Below the pieces are notes generated by a model, which was given only the letters and a program-made list of their open reading frames with translations, was not told the DNA's origin and did no database searches. A stretch of 64,000 nt of DNA from Chlorops oryzae (lineage: Eukaryota; Arthropoda; Insecta; Diptera; Chloropidae): the NCBI GenBank assembly GCA_020466095.1, contig CM035807.1, positions 53,882,878 through 53,946,877 of the forward strand, written 5' to 3'. A program made the translations under genes and the position numbers. This document shows positions 32,836 to 44,189 of this stretch, one piece after another; positions within the stretch are counted from its first letter, which is position 1; the number at the start of each line of letters is the position of its first letter.

Positions 32836-33872
32836 ATTCCTTCTTGTTGAAAGCTCGCATTAAAACCGACAGCGATGTCTACTGTAAAACATGCAAGTCC
32901 GAATTCAGTGTCGCCAATGGCGGAAAGGTTACCATCGACAAACATATCAAAACACGCAAACACATACAAGCAGTAGAGGCTGCCTTTTGAAGTAAAACTG
33001 TAACAGAATATTACTTAAATAAAACTTTAAGTACCAAACTGGCGGCCTGCGAAGGTGTCTGGGCTTACAATTCCGTTAAAGAAAACCATAGTTTTCTTTC
33101 TTCCGATTGCGCTTCACAATTACTCCGCAAGTGCTTCAAAATCCGCTCATTCCTCTCCACTCGCACTAAATGCGAAGCGATTATCAAAGACGTGTTTGCA
33201 CCATATGCACGCAATGTGCTAAAAGACAATTTGTCCAAAAGCGAGTACGTTACTTTAACAACAGACGCTTCCAATAGAGAAAATGTTAAAATAATGCCTG
33301 AGCTTGTACGCTATTTTAAACCAACCGTTGGTGTACAGGTAAAACTGCTTACTTTGCCTTCCGAAAAAGCGGAAACATCGGCAATTGTTGAGAGCTTAAT
33401 GAAGAGATCTGCAGAGGATTACGGAAGAAGTAATAACGTTATTGGTTTTTGTGCAGACAATTGCCCGACTAATTTCGGGAGCAGCTTACAGCAGTGGAAA
33501 CCGGGAATGATTACCATCGGATGCGGTGCACATGTTGTGCATAACGCCTTAAAGGCTGCGTGCGATCAGCTGCCGCTTGACATCGAGTGTATCGTCGTAA
33601 AAATTTGTTGATATTTTTATATTTATACGGTTCGTGTCGAAGAGCTGAAAGACATTTGCGACTTAACAGAAACTGCATATAAACAGTTGTTGGGTTACGC
33701 CAAAACTCGTTATTTGGCCCTTGGGCCGGAAATCGGATCTCTTTTGAACTTGTTCAAGCCGCTGAAATTCTACTTTAGTGGAAAGAGGAACTGTCCGCGT
33801 ACCATTAAGAAATATTTTGTGGATCCCCTCTCGCGGCTTTGGGTATTGTTCGTAAAACTACTAAATAAATAA
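32836..33872 (+). pseudogene. hAT transposase, N-terminal part
   Basis: The first segment is a BED-like zinc finger (DVYCKTCKSEFSVANGG, then IDKHIKTRKH: Cys-X2-Cys and His-X4-5-His). A stop follows at about 32986. The next open stretch (33192-33611) is typical hAT catalytic-domain sequence (YVTLTTDASNRENVKIMPEL with the conserved D, VIGFCADNCPTNFG, GCGAHVVHNALKAACDQL). A further stretch (33687-33872) reads LLGYAKTRYLALGPEI. The gene would transpose the element; stops and the LINE insertion abolish it. Confidence 0.75.
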
Positions 33873-36835
33873 CTTTTTCACTGAAACTTCTCATTTGGAA
33901 TACGATGTTTTTGTCATAACAGAAACGTGGTTAAATCATGATTTTTTCGATGAGGAGCTTGTCGATTCAAATTTGTTTCAAATTTTTCGTAAAGATCGAG
34001 ATCCATATAAAACGGGCTGTAATCGTGGTGGTGCTGTGCTTATTGCAGTTCGACGTAATCTTCTAGTATCTTTAGTTGATCTTGAAAATAGTGACACACT
34101 TTTAGATCAGATTTGTGTCTATATTCGTGGAAATGCTTGCTCTCTGTAGCTATGTGTTTCATATATACCACCAAATAGTTCATTCTGTTTATATAAATCT
34201 CATATAGATAATGTTAATTTTATTGCAACGAATAAAGCTGGTGAGGGAAATCTATGTGTTGTAGGTGATGTTAATTTATTTAGGCTAAAATGGATTAAAG
34301 ATCCTGATTGTGTTGGACTTATGTCTTCCAATGTACTTAATGACATTGAAATCTGTGTTATTGATGGCTTCTCAAGCTTGGACCTCCTACAGATTAATGG
34401 CTGTTTTAACCGTCTTGGTAAGCTGTTGGATTTGATTTTTATAAATAAAAATATGAACTTTATGGTCTCTGTATCTGGTTTTCCAATCTCTCCATCGAGT
34501 GTACACCATGATCCTTTGGATATAGTGCTAGAATTCTACATGTTTTCATCAGTTCAAAATCGTAATAATCAGCCTGTGTATAATTTTAAAATGTGTGATT
34601 TTACCTCCTTGAATCGAGCAATTAGTAATATCCCTTGGGATACTGAGCTAAGAGTTTGTGATACGTCAAACGCTTATAATGATTTCAAAACAAAATGCAT
34701 CTCGTTTTAGATGAAATAGTTCCACGTTCTTATTTAAAACATTACAAAGTGCCATGGTTTTCCAAAAACTTGCTGAAGCTCAAAAATCTTAGGAATAAAT
34801 TTTATAAACAATTTATGAAAACTAATAGCGATTTATATTTTTTTAAATATAAACATTATTCCAGAGAATTTAATTTTCTGAATAATTTTCTTTTCAAGAG
34901 ATATATTTACAACTTCGAGACTACCATTACTTCTAATCCCAAAGAATTCTGGCGTTTCGTAAATTCTAAAAAGAAAAATTCGACGCTTCCAACGTCGATG
35001 TTTCTAAATAATAAAACTGCATCTAACTTGTTAGACATAGCTTATCTTTTTGTCGAATTTTTTAAATCAAACTTTGAACCTAAGGATGATGTCTTTGAAT
35101 TTGATGAGCCATTACCGGCGTCTATAAGCTTTGAGTCTCTTGAGCTCTCCGTTGAGGACATCATTAAGGGGATTAGAAACCTTAAACTCTCTTCCAAGAC
35201 TGATGTGGACAATTTTTCAAGTATTTTGCTTAAAAATTGTGCCGCTAGTATTGCTATAACGCTTAAGATAGTTTTCAATCTATCTTTAAGATCAGGTGTA
35301 TTCATTGACGATTGGAAAATTGCTTGAATAATACCAATCTTTAAATCTGGCAACAAAAATAATATTGCAAATTATAGACCGATCTCAAAGCTATCTATGG
35401 TATCCAAACTTTTTGAATCGGTAGTCAAAGAAAAAGTTTTTTTGCGGTAAAAAATTTGATATCCCCCTGTCAGAATGGATTTGTTCCAGGTCGTTCCACA
35501 GTTACAAATCTATGCCTGTTTAGTGAGTATTGCATATCATCTTTTTCGCAAGGATCACAAGTTGATGTTGCATATATGGACTTCTCTAAGGCCTTTGATA
35601 AGGTATCACATGCACTTATGATAAACAAACTATCCAAAATTGGCTTTCATTCACATATGTTATTGTGGTTCAACTCGTATCTTTCTAACAGAACGAGCTG
35701 TGTCCATATTGATGGCGAAAAATCTGCTCCTTTTGTAGCTTCTTCTGGACTTCCTCAAGGGAGTATCCTTGGTCCTCTGTTATTTACATTGTTTATAAAT
35801 GATGTAGTAATGGTAATAAAAAGATGCCAAATCTTATTGTTTGCTGACGATCTGAAAATTTTCAATAGGATTGACTCTCTTCATGATAGTTGAGCACTTC
35901 AAGCTGATATCTCCCCAATAAGTTCCTGGTGCGATAAAAACAAACTCTATCTAAATAAGTCAAAATGTTATTTTTCGACATATTGTAGGGTTGAGAATCA
36001 CATTCCCACTGCTTACTCTATTGATGATATTCCACTACAAAAAGTAAATATATTCAAAGATTCTGGAGTAATTTTTGATATTAAATTTAGTTTTAATACT
36101 CACATTAGTAGTGTCATAGCTAAATCATATGCAATGCTTGCATTTATGCGCCGGAATTGTAAGTTTTTTACAAATCCCTATACACTCAAAGCTATTTACA
36201 TCTTAATTGTACGCTCGAAGTTGGAATATGCCTCTTTTATTTGGAGTCCATATTATATTGTTTACTCAGCTCGAATGGAAAAAGTACAGAAGTCCTTTAT
36301 AAGGTTCGCTTAGCGCTCCTTGCGCTTTTCTGAACCTTTTCCTTCTTATGAAACACGGTGTGAACTAATTAATCTGAAAACGTTGGAGACTCGTAGAAAG
36401 ATTTGCTCAGTTCTATTTATAGCTGACCTAATCTCAAGTAGAATTGACTGCGCTTTTCTGCTTCAAAGCATAAATTTCAATGTCCCTAGAAGAACTCTTA
36501 GATATACGGAAGTTTTTTATTTAGGCACTTGCCGCACGAATTACGCTATAAATTCACCAATGTACAGAGCTCTAAGTTTATTTAATTCAGTAGCGTCAAA
36601 CGCAAACTTTGATTATGTAAGCTCTAGAGAAAATGTTAAAAATATCCTTCACACTCTGTTTCGAGTATAATGATTCTGTTTTTCTGTTATCTTGTTATAT
36701 ACATTTATATATTTATATAAGTCTTCTTGAGGCTAGTCTGTAAGAACTAATGTTCATAGACGATTATTAATAAATAAATAAAAAATAAAAAAATAAAAAA
36801 AAAAATAAAAAAAATAAAGGAACAGGTAATAAAAA
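33873..36835 (+). pseudogene. LINE insertion (jockey/CR1 group), 5'-truncated
   Basis: The endonuclease begins mid-domain (DVFVITETWLNHDFF at 33900) and continues in pieces to about 34680. RT follows: VPWFSKNLLKLKN, KEFWRFVNSKK, a frame break after WKIA, FVPGRSTVTNLCLF, AYMDFSKAFDKVSH, GLPQGSILGPLLF and the active-site FADDLKIF at about 35840. The C-terminal part lies at 36320-36670. The element ends in an A/AAATAAA-rich tail at about 36765-36835. Several single stops and shifts are present. It interrupts the hAT transposase. Confidence 0.85.
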
Positions 36836-36883
36836 TATAATAAACTTTGTTGATTTATTGACTTATCTGTTTGATATGCATTG

Positions 36884-37708
36884 CATCTTAGGCTGATCGC
36901 TGCCGTCAAATTGTTCTTAAAATTCAAGGAGACAGTGTTTCAGCAGTTGATGTGCACCACCAGCTTGAAATATTAAGGGGCGAGATGCTGCTTCGGAAAG
37001 AAGAAAATTATTTACATCCTGATACGGAAGCGGAGATGCATAGACTGAAGGAAGATGAACAATGAATTAATTACGGAAGTTTTTCAAGCTTTGTTCGGTA
37101 ATTTTCAATTTATAGGCTCCTCCTCACGAATTTTAACCTATTTTTTAGCCTTCATTATCCAGATAATATACTCGCCATCGCCAAATTTTTAAGGACTTTA
37201 ATTTCATATTTTTTACGTCATTCCCGTTTAGGGCTGAAGTTAAAGAGCAGCTAATGTGATTGCACAGAAAGGGAGCTTTGATATAGCAACGCACTCCGCG
37301 CCACTGTTCCATCAATATGGTTAAGCGAAAAAATTTTGTTCGGAGGATAAATAGGCCCAATGGACAGCAGACAAGGTCTCAACTGAAATACGGTGGGTGC
37401 AACTGTTTAAACATATGGAGGCTAAGCGCATTCTATTCAAACAATTGGCCGATATTGTTGAAATTATATTGTGTTTACCAGGAACGTCAGCATCCGCCGA
37501 GTGCGTTTTTGCAAAGGTAAAAAAAATATGGAAAGTGGAATCAACGCGCTTAAAGGTGTCCACTTTGGACGCAGTTATGCAATTGAAATGCAACATGCAA
37601 TGGAACTGTATTGAGTTTTTTGATTTTTTGAAAAATGAGCCAAATTTGCAAACTATGAAGACAGCGAAGTATAGTACGAAAGCAGTCGTAGCCCCAAGCA
37701 AGGTGTGA
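36884..37708 (+). pseudogene. hAT transposase, C-terminal dimerisation part
   Basis: The last open stretch (37397-37708) shows the signature of the hAT C-terminal region: LADIVEIILCLPGTSASAEC, VFAKVKKIWKVESTRLKVST, LDAVMQLKCNM. The segment at 36884-37070 is a degenerate linker (AVDVHHQLEILRGEMLL). Together with 32836-33872 it makes one broken transposase gene. Confidence 0.75.
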
Positions 37709-38319
37709 ATGAGGGGCGCAACGATAACTTCACCGACCGAAGTGTTGTACGGCAGTGATGTAGTAGAGGAAGAAAGTGATGTTGTGTAAGGCGAATAAAA
37801 GAATGCTTTCATCCTAGTGTAATGGAGTTGTGTTGTGTTTGTTGGGTGCTAAGAGAATGATATAGAAATTTGAGATTGCGGTTTTTGTGATTGTTTTGTC
37901 AACACACGCACAAAATTGAGGGGAACCTTGTTTTTCTTCCAATTCAGAAAGCGGTGTAGTTTTTCAAAAAATTTCTGGATTTTTGTACTGATTTATGCTG
38001 ATTATTGAAATCTGTTTAAAGTGCTGATTAATGCTGTTTTTTCACATTACTTTCACTTCGATATGCTGATTTCCAGCAAAAAATAAATTAGACATACTTG
38101 ACAGAAAAAATTTCCCAGTCACCCGAAAAAATTATTGTAAAAATTAACGTGTCGTGACCAGTAAGTGCAGTAACTTATCGTGCGCCGTGTCATTTTTTTG
38201 CCCTTTCAACCATTTTGACTGTTTTCTCTCGCTCGAAAACATTATTCAGTCGATTGGCCCCCGCTGGCAAAAAGAACATTGAGAAGGAGCTGGTGTTCTC
38301 ATGGCATTTGGACCATCCA
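37709..38319. other. hAT 3' flank and unassigned DNA
   Basis: Apart from the (t/g)actgatt / gctgatt motifs at 37985-38085 nothing coding is visible. Confidence 0.5.
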
Positions 38320-39226
38320 AGTCCATCGTATTTATGTGCAACGGGGTAGCGCCAAACAACTCTTCGGCTTCCTCACCTATTTTCATGAGGTCGCGAATTA
38401 ATTTTTTTGGCATCCTACGAACCGATGTTTGACTGATGGCTCTCTTAAAGCCATTATAAACCGTTTTATATTCGTCTACAGCGGAGTGAAACTCTTGGCT
38501 TCATTCAAGAAAGGCCTCAATCCTACCTCCAAAAAGGGAAATATAATTTCCTGCTTTTAGTTTACTTGATAAAATTTCTGTTCTTACGTCTTCGAAAGTT
38601 CTTTTCTTTAGAAAGATCTGTTTGACGAACTCGCACAGTTTGTTTGTTTAATGCATTTTATTGAATTCTGTGTGTCCTGTTCATTAAAGGCAAATTTCGC
38701 TTATCGGCAACCGGTGATAAATATGTGGACTTCTGCTCTACGTTCCGGACTAATCTGTTAATATTTTTCATTACTTCAAAAATATATGTGGGGTTGGCCA
38801 TTGTGATTTTTATAGTTGGATTCTCGCTTCTTGTATAATTTCCGTAAGCCCTTGTCGTGAAATTAAATCTTCCGCTGTATTCTTCTGACCGGATTTTTCT
38901 GGTTTCTCAGATGATATTGGAGTGGGAGTACGGGAAGAAGAGGGCGAAGTACGACAGATATTTAAACACTCACGAAAATTCCTAACTTCTATCTTGAGGT
39001 ATTCGGTCTCCTTTTTCTGTTTCCTTACTGTTGCCTTACTTCTTTCCAACTCCCCAGCTACTTGTCCTCTTACGGCACTACTCAAAGCTTTTGTTTGTAT
39101 CTCGTTGTTGGATTCTGACTCCTCAATGAATGCTGCGCTTGCTGTTAATCGTTTACTCAAATCTAGACAGGGGGGACAACACATTGCAAGTGTAGCTCGT
39201 ACGCTTTATCGGTCTTGTTTCGATTA
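38320..39226 (-). pseudogene. Errantivirus-type gag
   Basis: The N-terminal open stretch (39184-38810) begins shortly after the leader and is a coiled-coil-rich segment (VRGQVAGELERSKATVRKQK) ending with a Ser/Thr/Pro tract. Further downstream on the minus strand, across stops, the gag core reads CEFVKQIFLKKRTFEDVRTE, SSKLKAGNYISLFGGRIEAF, then AVDEYKTVYNGFKRAISQT. The same core occurs at 430-590 on the plus strand. Nucleocapsid and pol are absent. Confidence 0.6.
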
Positions 39227-39930
39227 ATTCTTACTTTGTATAAATGATGAAGTTTTGGCAGAAACTGAAAATTTTCGTCCGAATTCTCCGGAACTAGGAA
39301 TCGATTGAATCTCGATGTTTCTTTCTGAAATTTTTTCACCTTTTATTTTGCGCTATTTTTCTTCTCTAATTTTTGTTAGCGTATCTCTTCAGCAAATGAT
39401 TATTCTATGTTGCTCCTACAGTGTTTTCCCTGTTCATATCTTACATAGTGTCACGCCTAAATGAGCGAAATTACTACATAACCAAATTCAACATTTCGAT
39501 CACCAAAAGCTTGAAAAGATGTAAGTATGTTTAAATTGGTCACGAAAGCCGCTTATAGATTTTTCAGATAAAAAAAAATACCAGCTCCTTTACCCCTTAA
39601 AGAAGAAAGGACTAAGTATCCACTCAACCGTTTAACCAAAACGCACTCAGCTGAAAATATAAATTGGACGATATTGTGGGCCACTTAGTTCACGTAACCT
39701 AAGTGCAACTTTTTCAATAATTTCCACAAATGAAGGGTTTCTACAAAAAGACAAATTGGAAAGATGACTTATGGTATACCATTTAAATCGAGCTTCAAAA
39801 ACCGGCTGCGCCAGTGTTACGATTTTCTCTACTTGCTGGGGACTTGTTTGCAATTTTATACGAAAATAAGCACTATTCCCTTGTTGGGGACATTAATTGA
39901 AATTTTCTACGGAATGGCACAAGTCCTTTG
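39227..39930 (-). other. Errantivirus leader, primer-binding site and LTR end
   Basis: On the minus strand TGGCGCAGCCGGT (39813-39801) is a tRNA-Ser-type primer-binding site, preceded by a gtaacac LTR end and followed by a roughly 580-bp leader that matches 62592-63235 on the plus strand. LTR-side sequence (39814-39930) contains three short units with the phrase t(g/t)c(t/c)ggggac. The rest of the LTR is cut off by the next repeat. Confidence 0.65.
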
Positions 39931-39945
39931 CTGAGGACCTTAGCT

Positions 39946-40850
39946 TAGGTTAGGTTAGGTTAGATTAGAGTGGCCGCCCCCTTTAAAGAGGACACACTTA
40001 GGCCGCGTGCGGGCCCATTGTGATACCACGTGGGAAGGCATGCCTCTCTAGTTACCCGTTTGGTGGAGCTGAGGACTGAGCCGTCTGCGGATTGCTTGCC
40101 GCGGCGGCCCACATAAGTTGAGCCAACGTGACTTGAAAAAGCGATCGTGGGAATAGAAAGTTGCCGGAATTCATCCTCGCCGTTCAATGCATTCGATTTT
40201 TACGTTTGTTTGAAATCAAAACTTTACAAAGACCTGCAGGTAAGATTTGCTATCTTTGGAAACAATTTGTTTTTGTTTGCTACATTTTAATTTTTTATGA
40301 ATGTTCTTGAAGATGAAGATGTAAGGGACTCGATTTGGTTTTTAATTTTTGTTTGCCGGCGGTTGCGCGACTCGATTGAAGTTTTTAATGTTGATATTTT
40401 TCTTTGTTGTTTCACTAAACTTATATGTTCGCTGTTTCTGGTAGATAATTCGCGATTTTTGAGTTACCTTTATGATTTATTTTTTTTTCTTTTTTGGGTT
40501 TTTTTGGAGTTCACAGTGGACTTTTATATTTTTGGTTTCTTATATTGTCGCGGTTGCAAAGCGGCGCAGCGCGTTCTAACGACAACGATCAAAGACTGAG
40601 CCGTAGTCGCTGGAGGTCGAACTTTTGAACTCGAAAGAGCAAAGGGTTTCGTTAAATCGGTTCGATTTAGGGCTCGCCCCCATAGCGGCTACGGCGAAAA
40701 ATGGACAATATGTGAACAATGAACAAGTGCATTTCAATTTTAGAAATATGGGAATGAAAATCGGCTTAACTTCAGGCGCTCCCAGGGTGGTTGTCTGTGG
40801 CCACCACCGACAGGGGTTATCAACCTACTTAGCCATGGCCGACACCTAAC
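39946..40850 (-). repeat. Dispersed repeat with (TTAGG)n tail
   Basis: Reverse complement of the family at 591-980, here longer and including an end with ttaggttaggttaggttag at 39946-39965. This suggests a non-LTR element whose 3' end carries CCTAA repeats, like the LINE at 9869. Internal small ORFs are not conserved. Confidence 0.65.
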
Positions 40851-40879
40851 GAACCGCAAAGGTTTAGACTTTGTTAAAA

Positions 40880-41115
40880 AGTTATTATGTTATAAACAAA
40901 CGAAAAAACCTTTGCCCTTGAATGAAGAGTGGGTGGTTATGCTCCAGCTGTTCACGTTAAGCTGGAAAAAATATGCACCAATTAAAATCATTTCGCAAAA
41001 GCTGAAATTCTTATAACTAATTGTTAACTTAACGACTTTAACGAAAAAAGGATCTAGCTGCATACCTGGTGGGAGTAAAAACCTCCAGCTGATGCAATGA
41101 CACATCGCATCGGTA
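40880..41115 (+). repeat. Repeat shared (inverted) with 53880-54075
   Basis: Shared pieces include gctccagctgtt, aaaagctgaaattctt / aatttcagctttt, cgttaag/cttaacg blocks and cagctg...tgcatcagctgg. The copy at 53880-54075 lies within the presumed LTR of the degenerate Osvaldo-like element, so this may be a solo LTR piece of the same element. Confidence 0.6.
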
Positions 41116-41330
41116 TTAAGGTGGCCCTTTGTTGTATAGGGGATCTTAAAACTAATGTATTTTGGCCTCCGACAACGGATTCATGTAAAAAAAAATAACA
41201 AAATAAAAATTTTGATCCAGAAGTCCCTAATCGATAATCGTTTGATGTGGGCGCATCGTGCTTGAAATCCTGTAAAAATTGAAAACATACGTGAAATCCT
41301 TTATAACTGTCCCAGAGTCGCTCGTAGTGG

Positions 41331-41730
41331 GGTAAATGCAAGACCAGCGCCCATTCATTTTTCCCAATCCCAACAATTTTTCGGAACATTCCTACCACCC
41401 ATCCAAACCCTTTAAGGGGGCTCCCATACAAAAATAATATTTTTATAGATTTTCCCCCAATCGTCCTAACACCAGAGTGCCCCTTGATGAGTCAAATGTA
41501 CGACCGACCCCCATTTTCTTCGGCCCCCAACATTTTTTGAAACGTACTTACCCCCTATCTCCCCTTTTTAGGGGGGCACCAACACAAAATTACTTTTATT
41601 TTATCACAATTTCATACAAAATGGCCGTCACTGCAGTCAACCCCCTCCTAGAGGGATGATATGTATGACCGACCCCCATTATTTTTTTACCCCAAACAAT
41701 TTCATCAAATATTTCTACCCTCTATCTCAT
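41331..41730 (+). repeat. Degenerate 163-bp tandem repeat
   Basis: Three units start near 41331, 41494 and 41657. Each has gaccgacccccatt, cccaacaattttt and ctaccccctatctcc followed by a G-rich/C-rich pair (ggggg / ccccc). No coding function. A similar pyrimidine-rich repeat occurs at 61740-62095. Confidence 0.65.
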
Positions 41731-42108
41731 ATATATACCTCACGAATTTCAATCTATAATATAGATGCCGTAGGAACAGGAACAAACATGGTCGCCATTT
41801 CAAGGAAACCCTTTGTGCTCTTGGGTTCAACAGCTCGAGCTCGAGCGAAGTTAGGACAGTCTATGAACGCAACCGCTAAGACGCGCCTCGCCGTTCCGCA
41901 TGTATTCGACAAAAATCTCTGATCAGAGCGCGCGATAGAAAGACTTATATCGCAGTAGTGAATTTATCACAAGTCAAAAGTGAAGTTATCTGTGTATCGC
42001 CAAGAAGGCAAGTGTTTATTTTTGTTTTTAAAAGCAACAATCGCGAAAACCGCCGACTCCAAAGCAACAAAGAAAGCAGTCCAAATTCAGTCCAAATTCC
42101 TCACCTCA
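41731..42108. other. Unassigned DNA left of the intact element
   Basis: No gene was seen. It is the genomic flank into which the retrotransposon inserted; its last bases ACAG (42109-42112) are the target duplication. Confidence 0.6.
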
Positions 42109-42406
42109 ACAGTGTGACGACCACAAAATCGTCACAACTTTGCACAAACAACAACGGGAAGAAACACAACGTCCACAAAAGACAACAACAACTGCAAGAA
42201 GACACAAAGCAGACATGCGCAACAACAACACAACTAAACGATCGAAATCGAACGGCGCGACGCAGCAGAGCAGCACGCAGAGCGCATGCGGATAATGCAT
42301 GTACACAGTCCAAAGGTCGACACGCAGGAAAAGCGTGACTCAGAGGCCAAAGGTCGACACGCACGAAAAGCGTGACTAATAGTCCAAAGGTCAGTCCAGA
42401 AATGGA

Positions 42407-42445
42407 TATAAAAGCAAGCGACGGCACAAGGAAAAGGCAGTCAGT
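42407..42445 (+). promoter_or_regulatory. LTR core promoter: TATA box and initiator
   Basis: TATAAAA at 42407-42413 is followed by TCAGT at 42441-42445, the arthropod initiator consensus, about 35 bases from the TATA start to the initiator A. This is a convincing RNA polymerase II core promoter and would set the U3/R boundary near 42443. Confidence 0.75.
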
Positions 42446-42699
42446 ACGAGAACAGCACAAGAGAAAATTCCTAATCGTAGTTAACGAGACCTTGCCTCAC
42501 AAGCGATTAAAGAATTTAGGACAAATCTGAAGGATAATTGTTTGATCCTGGGTTTCTGGTAACGAGACAAAGCCTCACAAGGAAACTAGGTCCGATTATT
42601 ATCCTTTCAGAGCATCTTTCTCAGAGCATCCTCGACAGTAAAACCGCGACAACGAACTGCAGTGGACATCGACTAGAGGACCAACAGTGAAGCCCTCCG

Positions 42700-42850
42700 T
42701 GGAACTACAGTGAAACCCTGCTCGTGGAACTACAGTGAAACCCTGCTCGTGGAACTACAGTGAAACCCTGCTCGTGGAACTACAGTGAAACCCCGCTTCA
42801 TGGAACTACAGTGAAACCCCGCTTCGTGGAACTACAGTGAAACCTCACTT
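42700..42850 (+). repeat. 25-26 bp tandem array in the LTR (about six units)
   Basis: Each unit is tggaactacagtgaaaccc plus ctgctcg or cgcttcg. The array sits in R/U5 downstream of the promoter and is copied exactly in the 3' LTR (49688-49838). Confidence 0.9.
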
Positions 42851-43060
42851 CAGAGGACTCCAGCAAGACGCAGCCAACAATTACACGCAAATTACTTGAA
42901 TTATATATTGAATTACATTGAATTATATATTACATTTACTGAATTATATTGAAATTAAACAACCATTGAAAATCCTTAGATAACTGCGTTGAAATATAAA
43001 TTTCTTGTACGACCCCTGGACACGACTGAGCGCTACCCCGGCAGGATAGGTCGTTACAAG

Positions 43061-43073
43061 TGGCGCCCGAGCA
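43061..43073 (+). promoter_or_regulatory. Primer-binding site (tRNA-Lys type)
   Basis: TGGCGCCCGAGCA two bases after the LTR. TGGCGCCCG is the reverse complement of the 3' end of tRNA-Lys used by HIV and by Osvaldo-like elements. The same sequence follows the LTR end at 54353. Confidence 0.85.
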
Positions 43074-43097
43074 AAATTTGACAAGAAGACACACAAG

Positions 43098-44189
43098 ATG
43101 GTAAAAACTACATGGATATACTCTCTTCGGAAAGAGGACCTCTTAAATTACTGCGAGACTGTAAAAATCGATACCCAAGGCACCGTCGACGAGCTACGAA
43201 AACGACTGGCCGCATTCGCAAATGAGCACGCATCAGATGACGAATACGCACGAATATTACACGAATGGGAGGTAAAACACGCAAGAGCACCTTCACCACT
43301 TTTACCACTGGATGCAGACGCAAACCAAAATAATCCAACGGGAGCCATTCCGAAATACGTACAAGCAGAAACTCTCCGAACAACCACATCGCCACCGTCA
43401 GTAACCGCAATTTCCATGCCAGCATACACGGACATTATCGACAAGGTCCGCAAATGGGGACTGAAGTACGACGGCAAGCAGGACGCTCTGAGCTTCATAG
43501 AAAGAGTGGAGGAATTGGCAGAAGTCTACGACCTACCGAAAAATATGCTGCCCAGAACAATGCCAGAACTTTTAAAAGTTATGGCCCTATCCTGGTACAG
43601 GAACAACAATGCAGCATGGCGCATCTGGAGCAACTTCAAGCGAGATTTCCTAGAGTTCTTCCTACCACCACGATATTTCGAGCTATTAGAGGACACTATT
43701 CGCAGAAGAGAACAACAAGAAGAAGAGCCGTTTAAACAATACCTATTAGCAATGCAGGAATTGATGCGACACACCGAATACACGGAAATAAAGAAACTGG
43801 ATCGCATATATGAGAATAGCACCCACGAATTCCAGGGATATGCCAAGAGACGAGACTTTGCAACACTGAGAGGACTCATCGATTTAGCAGACGATTTCGA
43901 AAGGTTAAAAAGCAAAAAACAAGACAGAGCGAAACAAAAGAAACAGCCACAAAACCGAACCGAAGAGCGAAGTCGCCGAGTTACCGAACAAAAACCACCA
44001 GAACCAGCACAAGACACCCAAGACAAAATCGATGTCTACAATGCATGCCACCGATGCGGCCAACCAGGCCATCGCCAATTTGGCTGTAAAAATCCACAAA
44101 TCCTATTTTGTTGGATTTGCGGGAAACGAGGAGTAAGGACAATTGAATGCTGCAGGAAATCGGGAAACGAGCAAGGGGACCGCCAATAA
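43098..44189 (+). CDS. Gag polyprotein with N-terminal SAP-like domain
   Basis: 363 residues; forms the particle and binds RNA. ATG 43098 is the first after the primer site. Residues about 6-41 (YSLRKEDLLNYCETVKIDTQ then GTVDELRKRLAAF) have the spacing of a SAP domain, a helix-extended-helix DNA-binding fold. The gag core lies at about 150-275 (WYRNNNAAWRIWSNFKRDFL, EEPFKQYLLAMQELM). A Lys/Arg/Gln-rich linker is followed by one good zinc knuckle (C317-X2-C320-X4-H325-X4-C330) and a second in which the His is Val (CWICGKRGVRTIEC). It ends at TAA 44187-44189, overlapping pol by about 45 nt. The intact frame fits recent activity. Confidence 0.9.
   Translation: MVKTTWIYSLRKEDLLNYCETVKIDTQGTVDELRKRLAAFANEHASDDEYARILHEWEVKHARAPSPLLPLDADANQNNPTGAIPKYVQAETLRTTTSPPSVTAISMPAYTDIIDKVRKWGLKYDGKQDALSFIERVEELAEVYDLPKNMLPRTMPELLKVMALSWYRNNNAAWRIWSNFKRDFLEFFLPPRYFELLEDTIRRREQQEEEPFKQYLLAMQELMRHTEYTEIKKLDRIYENSTHEFQGYAKRRDFATLRGLIDLADDFERLKSKKQDRAKQKKQPQNRTEERSRRVTEQKPPEPAQDTQDKIDVYNACHRCGQPGHRQFGCKNPQILFCWICGKRGVRTIECCRKSGNEQGDRQ

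Larger units (their letters stand above)
32380..38085 (+). mobile_element. hAT-type DNA transposon, split by a LINE
   Basis: Coding pieces at 32836-33872 and 36884-37708 give an N-terminal BED-type finger and a C-terminal hAT dimerisation domain. A LINE (33873-36835) lies between them. Both outer flanks carry the short phrase (t/g)(a/g)ctgatt several times (about 32380-32490 and 37985-38085), the type of subterminal repeat hAT transposases bind. Exact termini and the 8-bp duplication were not identified. Confidence 0.6.
42113..43058 (+). mobile_element. 5' LTR (946 bp)
   Basis: Begins TGTGACGACC and ends GTCGTTACA. It contains a 36-bp block repeated twice (ccaaaggtcgacacgca, 42310-42395), the promoter at 42407-42445 and a six-unit 25-bp array at 42700-42850. 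An ATTAAA-type signal occurs near 42953. The 3' LTR has the same content. Confidence 0.95.

Noticed and set aside
39946..39965. Interstitial telomere
   Set aside because: Only about three TTAGG units, located at the end of a dispersed repeat; better explained as an element tail.
40297..40599. 100-residue hydrophobic ORF
   Set aside because: T-rich low-complexity DNA yielding Phe/Leu runs; the region belongs to a dispersed repeat whose other copy lacks the ORF.
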